Below are positions 59,467 through 64,000 of a stretch of 64,000 nt of DNA, in pieces. Made by a program: the position numbers and the translations under genes. The notes under the pieces were generated by a model. That model did no database searches. It worked only from the letters and a program-made list of their open reading frames with translations, and was not told where the DNA came from. Source of the stretch: Rhodococcus sp. RD6.2 (GTDB taxonomy: Bacteria > Actinomycetota > Actinomycetes > Mycobacteriales > Mycobacteriaceae); assembly GCF_001040705.1 (NCBI RefSeq), contig NZ_CVQP01000005.1, positions 269,884 to 333,883 on the forward strand. Reading direction: 5' to 3'. Within the stretch, counting starts at the first letter, position 1; each line of letters opens with the position of its first letter.

Positions 59467-61599
59467 TCACGCGAGGCTCTCGACTCCCATCTTTCGGGGT
59501 CGCTTCGCCGCCCTGACCTCTCCTCCTCCCCACGGCCACCAGTTGGCGCGTCCCATCAACGCGACCAGCGCCGGTACGAGCAGCATCCGGACGAGCGTCG
59601 CGTCGATGACGAGCGCGACGATCATCCCGACACCGAGAAACCGCATCGGCGTCAGGGACGACAGCGTGAACGCACCGGTCACCAGGATCAGCAGCCCGGC
59701 GGCCGCGGTCACCACCCGTCCGGTGTGAACGGCACCCGCCAGGACGGCGGACTCCGTGTCTCCTCCGGCGCGGTGCTCCTCGACCATCCGCGAGATCAGG
59801 AAGGTCTCGTAGTCCGTGGACAGGCCGAACACCACCGCGACCACCAGCACCGCCATCCCCGCGGCCAGCGGCCCGGTACTGACGCCGAGCAGCCCCGCCA
59901 GGTGGCCCTCCTGGAATACCCAGGTCAGGATCCCGAACGTGGCCCCGAGGCTCAGCGCCGCGACGAGCACGGCCTTGACCGGCAGCAGCACCGACCCGAA
60001 CGCGATCAGCAGCAAGACGAAGGTCGCGAGCGCCATGATCGCAACCATCAGCGGGAACCGGTCCACGATCGCGTCCACGCCGTCCGCGGTCAGGGCGCTC
60101 TCGCCGCCCAGCATCACGTCGACGCCGTCCGGGACGTCGAGTGCCCGGATCTCGTCGAGCACCGCCATCGCCGGCTGTGAGCGATCCGGGACCATCAGCT
60201 GCGCCTTCAGGACGGTGACGTCGTCCCGAGTCCCGCCGACCACGACGGCAGCGACGTCGTCGACCGCCGCGATCCCGCGTCGAAGCTCCTCGACGTCCAA
60301 CGCGGCGGGCCCCCGACCGTCGGTCCCCCGGGCCACGACGACGACACCGCTGCCCGCGGCCGGGAACTCCGCCGCGACCCGCTCCACCGCGACGCGCGCC
60401 GGGTCGCCGGCAGGCAAGGCCGTGTGGTCGATGTCGGTGAGCTTCACGCCGAGCACTGGAACGGCCAGGATCAGCAGTATCGCGGTGATCGACGTGGCGA
60501 CGAGGACGCGTCGGGCCAGCACCGCTCGCGTCACCCGTTCCCAGAACCGCGCGGCGCGCGCCTGACCGTGGCCGAAGGCGTCCCGGCGCCAGCTTCCCGC
60601 CCCGATCCGGTGGCCGAGCAGCGCGAGAGCGGCGGGCAGCACGGTGAGCGACATCGCCGCCGCCATGACCACCGCGGACATCGCGCCGAAACCGAGTGAC
60701 CGGAGCGATGCCTGCGGGAACACGAGGGTGCCCGCGAACGCGCACACCAGCAGCAGCGCGGAGAACGCGACGGTGCGTCCCGCCGTGGCGAGGGTGCGGG
60801 TCAGCGCGACCGCGGGGTCGGCGCTGCCGAGTTCCTCGCGGTAGCGGCTGACGACGAACAGTCCGTAGTCGATCGCCAGGCCGAGGCTCAGCAGGGTGGC
60901 GATGTTCACCGCGAAGACGTTGACCTCGGTGAACGACGAAGCCACCCGGAGGCACGCGAGCGCGCCGAGGATCGCAAGGACACCGACCGCGACCGGCAGT
61001 GACGCCGCGACGAGCCCACCGAACACGAGGACGAGGACGACGAGGGTGAGCGGCAACGACAGTGCCTCGGCGCGGAGCAGGTCCCGCTCGGACCGCGTGT
61101 TCACCGAGTCCGCGACCGCAGCGAACCCGGTGAGCTCGGTCGAGACACCGGGCACGGTGAGGTGCTCGGCGAGCTCGGAATAGGCTGCGAGACGCTGGTT
61201 CTCGTCGCCTGCCGCAAAAACCAGGGCCAGCGCGCGGTCACCTGTCTCCGACCGCAGGTATTGCGCCACCGGGGGCGTGTTCCACGGGGTGACGACGGGC
61301 CGGCTCAGCAGTGCGGGATCGACGGTGTCGAGCTGGGCTTGTACCCGGGGGCCGATGTCGTCGACGGTCGCTCCGGGCGGGGCAGAGTACACGACGACGA
61401 CATCCGGGCTCTGCCGCCCGAACTTCTCCTCGACCAACCTCTCGACGCGCATCGACTCGCTGCCGGGGTCGGCGTACCCACCCGTACCGAGCCTGTCCCC
61501 GACGGTGGAACCCCAGGCACCCGCGACGACCACGAGGCCCGCGGCCAGCAGGAGAATCAGCCAGGGCCGCCGCAGGACCACTGCCGACCACCGGGTCAC
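59467..61599 (-). CDS. MMPL-family transporter downstream of the NRPS genes
   Basis: A 710-residue RND-type exporter with about 11-12 helices in two halves. The MMPL motifs are LSLGLAIDYGLFVVSRYREE and VVFGLSTDYETFLISRMVEEHR. The external loops are moderate. The GTG at 61599 overlaps the stop of the formyltransferase gene (GTGA). Being coupled to an NRPS unit, it probably exports the peptide product, like MmpL proteins exporting siderophores. The C-terminus is short and Lys/Arg-rich (AAKRPRKMG). Confidence 0.85.
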   Translation of the reverse strand: MTRWSAVVLRRPWLILLLAAGLVVVAGAWGSTVGDRLGTGGYADPGSESMRVERLVEEKFGRQSPDVVVVYSAPPGATVDDIGPRVQAQLDTVDPALLSRPVVTPWNTPPVAQYLRSETGDRALALVFAAGDENQRLAAYSELAEHLTVPGVSTELTGFAAVADSVNTRSERDLLRAEALSLPLTLVVLVLVFGGLVAASLPVAVGVLAILGALACLRVASSFTEVNVFAVNIATLLSLGLAIDYGLFVVSRYREELGSADPAVALTRTLATAGRTVAFSALLLVCAFAGTLVFPQASLRSLGFGAMSAVVMAAAMSLTVLPAALALLGHRIGAGSWRRDAFGHGQARAARFWERVTRAVLARRVLVATSITAILLILAVPVLGVKLTDIDHTALPAGDPARVAVERVAAEFPAAGSGVVVVARGTDGRGPAALDVEELRRGIAAVDDVAAVVVGGTRDDVTVLKAQLMVPDRSQPAMAVLDEIRALDVPDGVDVMLGGESALTADGVDAIVDRFPLMVAIMALATFVLLLIAFGSVLLPVKAVLVAALSLGATFGILTWVFQEGHLAGLLGVSTGPLAAGMAVLVVAVVFGLSTDYETFLISRMVEEHRAGGDTESAVLAGAVHTGRVVTAAAGLLILVTGAFTLSSLTPMRFLGVGMIVALVIDATLVRMLLVPALVALMGRANWWPWGGGEVRAAKRPRKMGVESLA

Positions 61600-62276
61600 G
61601 GCCGTGTCCCCCCGGCCAACGCCGCTGCCAGTTCCGGATAGTGCGGCGCGAAGACACCGAGCGCACTCGCGCGGGCGTAGCGCGGGTTGTCCTGGTGCGC
61701 ATCGAGTTCGGCGAGGTCGCGGAGGCCGTGATAGCCACCCCGGTCGCCGGACGAAGGCAGCGGCGTCAGTGTTCCGGCGACCACCTCGGGCAGAGCGCGC
61801 TCGAACAGCGTGTGACAGGCACGCAACCCCGCCATCATCACGTCCTGGAAGGTGTCCTCCGGACCGATCCCGAACTCCTCGACAGCGAGAACCGCGCCCG
61901 TGTCGACACCCAGGTCGACCTCGTGCAGCGTTGCGGCATAGCAACTCTCACCGGCGAGGAGCGCGTGCACGACGGCGATCTCGGGCCGTCCACGGTATGC
62001 CGGGAGCGGTCCGTTGTGAATGTTGAGCACCCGCAGTCCCGATTCGACGATCGGCGCCCGCAGGATCGTCGGATTGTTGACCGACCACACGACACCGTCG
62101 GTGCACGTCGCCACCACCGCATCCGATGCGCTGTTCACGTCGGATCCGGTGAGCACTGGGACACCGTCCGGCACCGTCTCGTCCGGATCGGTCCACACCA
62201 GGTCGATCCGATGCCCCGCGGCCTGCGCGCTGCGCACCGCTCGCCACAGCAGCGCGCCCCTGCCGATGAAGATCAC
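61596..62276 (-). CDS. Formyltransferase (methionyl-tRNA-formyltransferase-like) in an NRPS cluster
   Basis: A 226-residue N10-formyl-tetrahydrofolate-dependent formyltransferase. The catalytic segment LNIHNGPLPAYRGRPEIAVVHALLAGE and ATLHEVDLGVDTGAVLA match the formyl_trans_N domain, with the Asn-x-His and Asp residues present. It lacks the tRNA-binding C-terminus of Fmt, so it is not tRNA-specific. In NRPS siderophore clusters (e.g. rhodochelin) such an enzyme N-formylates hydroxyornithine. It starts at GTG 62276, overlapping the NRPS stop (GTGA). Confidence 0.85.
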   Translation of the reverse strand: MIFIGRGALLWRAVRSAQAAGHRIDLVWTDPDETVPDGVPVLTGSDVNSASDAVVATCTDGVVWSVNNPTILRAPIVESGLRVLNIHNGPLPAYRGRPEIAVVHALLAGESCYAATLHEVDLGVDTGAVLAVEEFGIGPEDTFQDVMMAGLRACHTLFERALPEVVAGTLTPLPSSGDRGGYHGLRDLAELDAHQDNPRYARASALGVFAPHYPELAAALAGGTRP

Positions 62277-64000
62277 GGCGCCTCCACACCCTGGCGGGCC
62301 GCGACCGCCGCCTCGACAACCCGTGCCAGCGTCATCTGCTGCACCAGGCCTTCCAGCCGCGCGACGAACCCGGCCTCACCGTCCGGACCGACCACGGTGC
62401 GGGACACCTGCGCGAGCATCTCCAGCGAGGCGAGGGAGTCGCCGCCGAGCGCGAAGAAGTCGGAGGTCGGGGTGACCGACACAGGGTCGATGGACAGTAC
62501 CGTCGCCCAGATCGCGGCGATTCGTTCCAGATCCTCGTCCGCAGCACCGTTTTCCGCGGTCTCCGAACCAGCGGGGACATCGGCGACCGGGCCCGGGTCA
62601 CCCCCGGGCGACACGCAGTCCGCCTCGGCACCGGGAAGGCGGGACACGTCGAGCTTCCCGTTGTCGGTCAGCGGCAGTTCCTCCACCTGGCGGAAGTGGG
62701 CGGGGACCATGTACGAGGGAAGCCGCTCCGCCAGGAACGCCCGCAGTGCCGTCTCGTCGAACCCGCCGGGTGCGACGACGTAGGCGTCGAGGACGCCGCC
62801 GGTGTCCGTCCGCCTGCCGACCACCGCGGCGGCGCCGACCCCGGGACACCGTTCCAGCACCGCACGCACCTCGCCGGGCTCGACGCGGTTGCCCCGCACC
62901 TTGACCTGTCCGTCGACGCGTCCGGCGAAGTCGAGGGCCCCGTCGGGAAGCAGACGCGCGAGATCACCCGTCCGGTAGGCACGTACACGGCCGGGGAGAT
63001 CCACGAACCGGTCCGCGGTCAGGTCCGGGCGACCGAGGTACCCGTCGGCCAGCTGAGGTCCGGCCAGGTACAGCTCGCCGACTGCACCCGCCGGCACCAG
63101 AGCGCCGTCGTCGTCGAGCAGGTACGCATCGGTGCCGGCAGTGGGCGTACCGATCGGAACCGTCCCCGCATCGGGGTCGGGGTCCACGGCGATCACGTGG
63201 GTGGTGCACACCACGCTCACCTCCGCGGGGCCGTAGCTGTTGAGCAACCGCACGTCGGGTCCGAAGAACTGCCGGGCCCGAGCCGCCAGCGCGGGCGAGA
63301 GCTGCTCGCCGCCGATGACGACGGTCCGCACCGCACCCGGATCCAGGCCGAGCCGCAGCACCACCTCGAGCAGGCTCGGTGTGAAAAGGAAGGTGTTCGC
63401 CCCGGATTCGCACAGCATGTGACGCAGCGACAGGTGCGAGGTGTCGTCGGGAACCAGGGTTACGGCGCCACCGGTCAACAACGGTGCGAAGAACGCGGCG
63501 CACGCCATGTCCGCGGCGGGAGTGTGGTGGTGCGCGAACCGGGTGTCCGGTCCGAGCCCGTACCAGTCGGTGACCCCGTCGACGAAGTGCACGACACCGG
63601 CGTGCGGGACGCGCACACCCTTGGGGCGCCCCGTCGACCCGGACGTGTAGGTGACGTACGCGAGGTCGTTCCCATCGAGCTCCACGCGCACCGGCTCCGG
63701 CGCGTCGGCCGGCAGATCGTCGAGCACCAGGACCGGAACGTCCGACGGCGCCGCGTCGACGCGATCACGCTCGGTGAGCAGCACCGCCGCACCCGAGTCG
63801 GCGACGATGCCCGCGCGGCGCTCCGCCGGATGCTTGGGGTCGAGAGCGAGGAACGCCGCCCCGGCGCGGAGCACCCCGAGTTGCGCCGCCACCGCGGCGA
63901 CGCTGCGACCGGCGAGGATCGCGACGATGTCTCCTCGGTCCACCCCGCGCTCGCGAAGAGCCGCGGCGATCGCGTCGGCGCGACGATCGAGCTCGCGGTA
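62273..64000 (-). CDS. NRPS C-terminal module: adenylation plus carrier domain (cut by window edge)
   Basis: At least 575 residues of a non-ribosomal peptide synthetase; the N-terminal part lies beyond the right edge. Adenylation motifs run A3 TSGSTGRPKG, NSYGPAEVSVV, YRTGDLARLLPDG, GNRVEPGEVRAVL and LTDNGKLDVSRLP with its Lys. The carrier domain ends the protein with FFALGGDSLASLEML (phosphopantetheine Ser) and no thioesterase or condensation domain follows. PAADMAC carries an Asp where amino-acid-binding A domains have their conserved Asp. The overlapping order NRPS, formyltransferase, MMPL suggests a formylated peptide such as a siderophore. The product is not known. Confidence 0.85.
   Translation of the reverse strand, partial: YRELDRRADAIAAALRERGVDRGDIVAILAGRSVAAVAAQLGVLRAGAAFLALDPKHPAERRAGIVADSGAAVLLTERDRVDAAPSDVPVLVLDDLPADAPEPVRVELDGNDLAYVTYTSGSTGRPKGVRVPHAGVVHFVDGVTDWYGLGPDTRFAHHHTPAADMACAAFFAPLLTGGAVTLVPDDTSHLSLRHMLCESGANTFLFTPSLLEVVLRLGLDPGAVRTVVIGGEQLSPALAARARQFFGPDVRLLNSYGPAEVSVVCTTHVIAVDPDPDAGTVPIGTPTAGTDAYLLDDDGALVPAGAVGELYLAGPQLADGYLGRPDLTADRFVDLPGRVRAYRTGDLARLLPDGALDFAGRVDGQVKVRGNRVEPGEVRAVLERCPGVGAAAVVGRRTDTGGVLDAYVVAPGGFDETALRAFLAERLPSYMVPAHFRQVEELPLTDNGKLDVSRLPGAEADCVSPGGDPGPVADVPAGSETAENGAADEDLERIAAIWATVLSIDPVSVTPTSDFFALGGDSLASLEMLAQVSRTVVGPDGEAGFVARLEGLVQQMTLARVVEAAVAARQGVEAP

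Overview
The window is high-GC actinobacterial DNA. An organism of the Nocardiaceae/Mycobacteriales is likely, and Rhodococcus or a close relative is the best guess. The evidence is FadD19-type and KstD steroid genes, an F420-type luciferase-like oxidoreductase, a WhiB protein, an Mtb12-like antigen, a short Rpf, MMPL transporters, GTG/TTG starts with GGAGG-type ribosome sites, and IdeR- and KstR-like operator sequences. I see no rRNA, tRNA, CRISPR array, transposase or phage gene.

Positions 1-8940 hold a steroid or bile-acid type catabolic neighbourhood: an HsaA-like monooxygenase (cut by the window edge), 3-ketosteroid Delta1-dehydrogenase, meta-cleavage hydrolase and IclR regulator on the minus strand. 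A luciferase-like oxidoreductase, a SnoaL-like protein, a FadD19-like sterol acyl-CoA ligase and two SDRs follow. Positions 9002-12937 hold a secreted lipase with a divergent TetR gene, an AlkA-type glycosylase, a WhiB protein and an Lrp regulator. The Lrp gene is divergent from a 1154-residue indolepyruvate ferredoxin oxidoreductase (13089-16553). Positions 16611-21864 hold an acyl-CoA ligase, a large acyl-CoA dehydrogenase, a TetR regulator and an AcuI-like reductase, with a clear palindromic operator. Positions 21957-33103 are mixed: a 34-residue peptide gene, amidohydrolase, RNase HI, crotonase, alanine dehydrogenase, beta-lactamase-fold protein, exported cholesterol oxidase with a KstR-like box, MMPL protein, YdcF-like protein and GpsA.

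Positions 33260-37730 are the most unusual part. They contain a MerR regulator that appears to start at AUU and, upstream of it, a promoter feeding about 400 nt of strongly structured non-coding RNA. Next come cspA with a perfect hairpin in its leader and two tandem secreted DUF11-like paralogues. A free-standing LeuA-type regulatory domain follows, with a 13-codon leader peptide rich in Ile/Leu/Val before it. Positions 37837-44232 encode a P-type cation ATPase and a heterodimeric ABC exporter.

Positions 44387-56591 carry small enzymes and conserved proteins: DUF1801, two VOC proteins, DUF4185, UbiB-like, rhomboid-like, fused 2-oxoacid dehydrogenase E1, a 3alpha-HSD-like SDR, nitrobindin, Cat1-type CoA transferase and an esterase. 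The right end is iron-related. An IdeR-like box precedes an Mtb12-like membrane protein and a ferric-siderophore-binding lipoprotein. After a CRP-regulated rpf gene, an MMPL transporter, a formyltransferase and an NRPS end (A-PCP, cut by the window edge) form a chain joined by overlapping GTGA start/stop codons. This chain looks like the tail of a formylated non-ribosomal peptide, possibly siderophore, cluster. All functions are inferred from motifs and remembered family features; no search was run.
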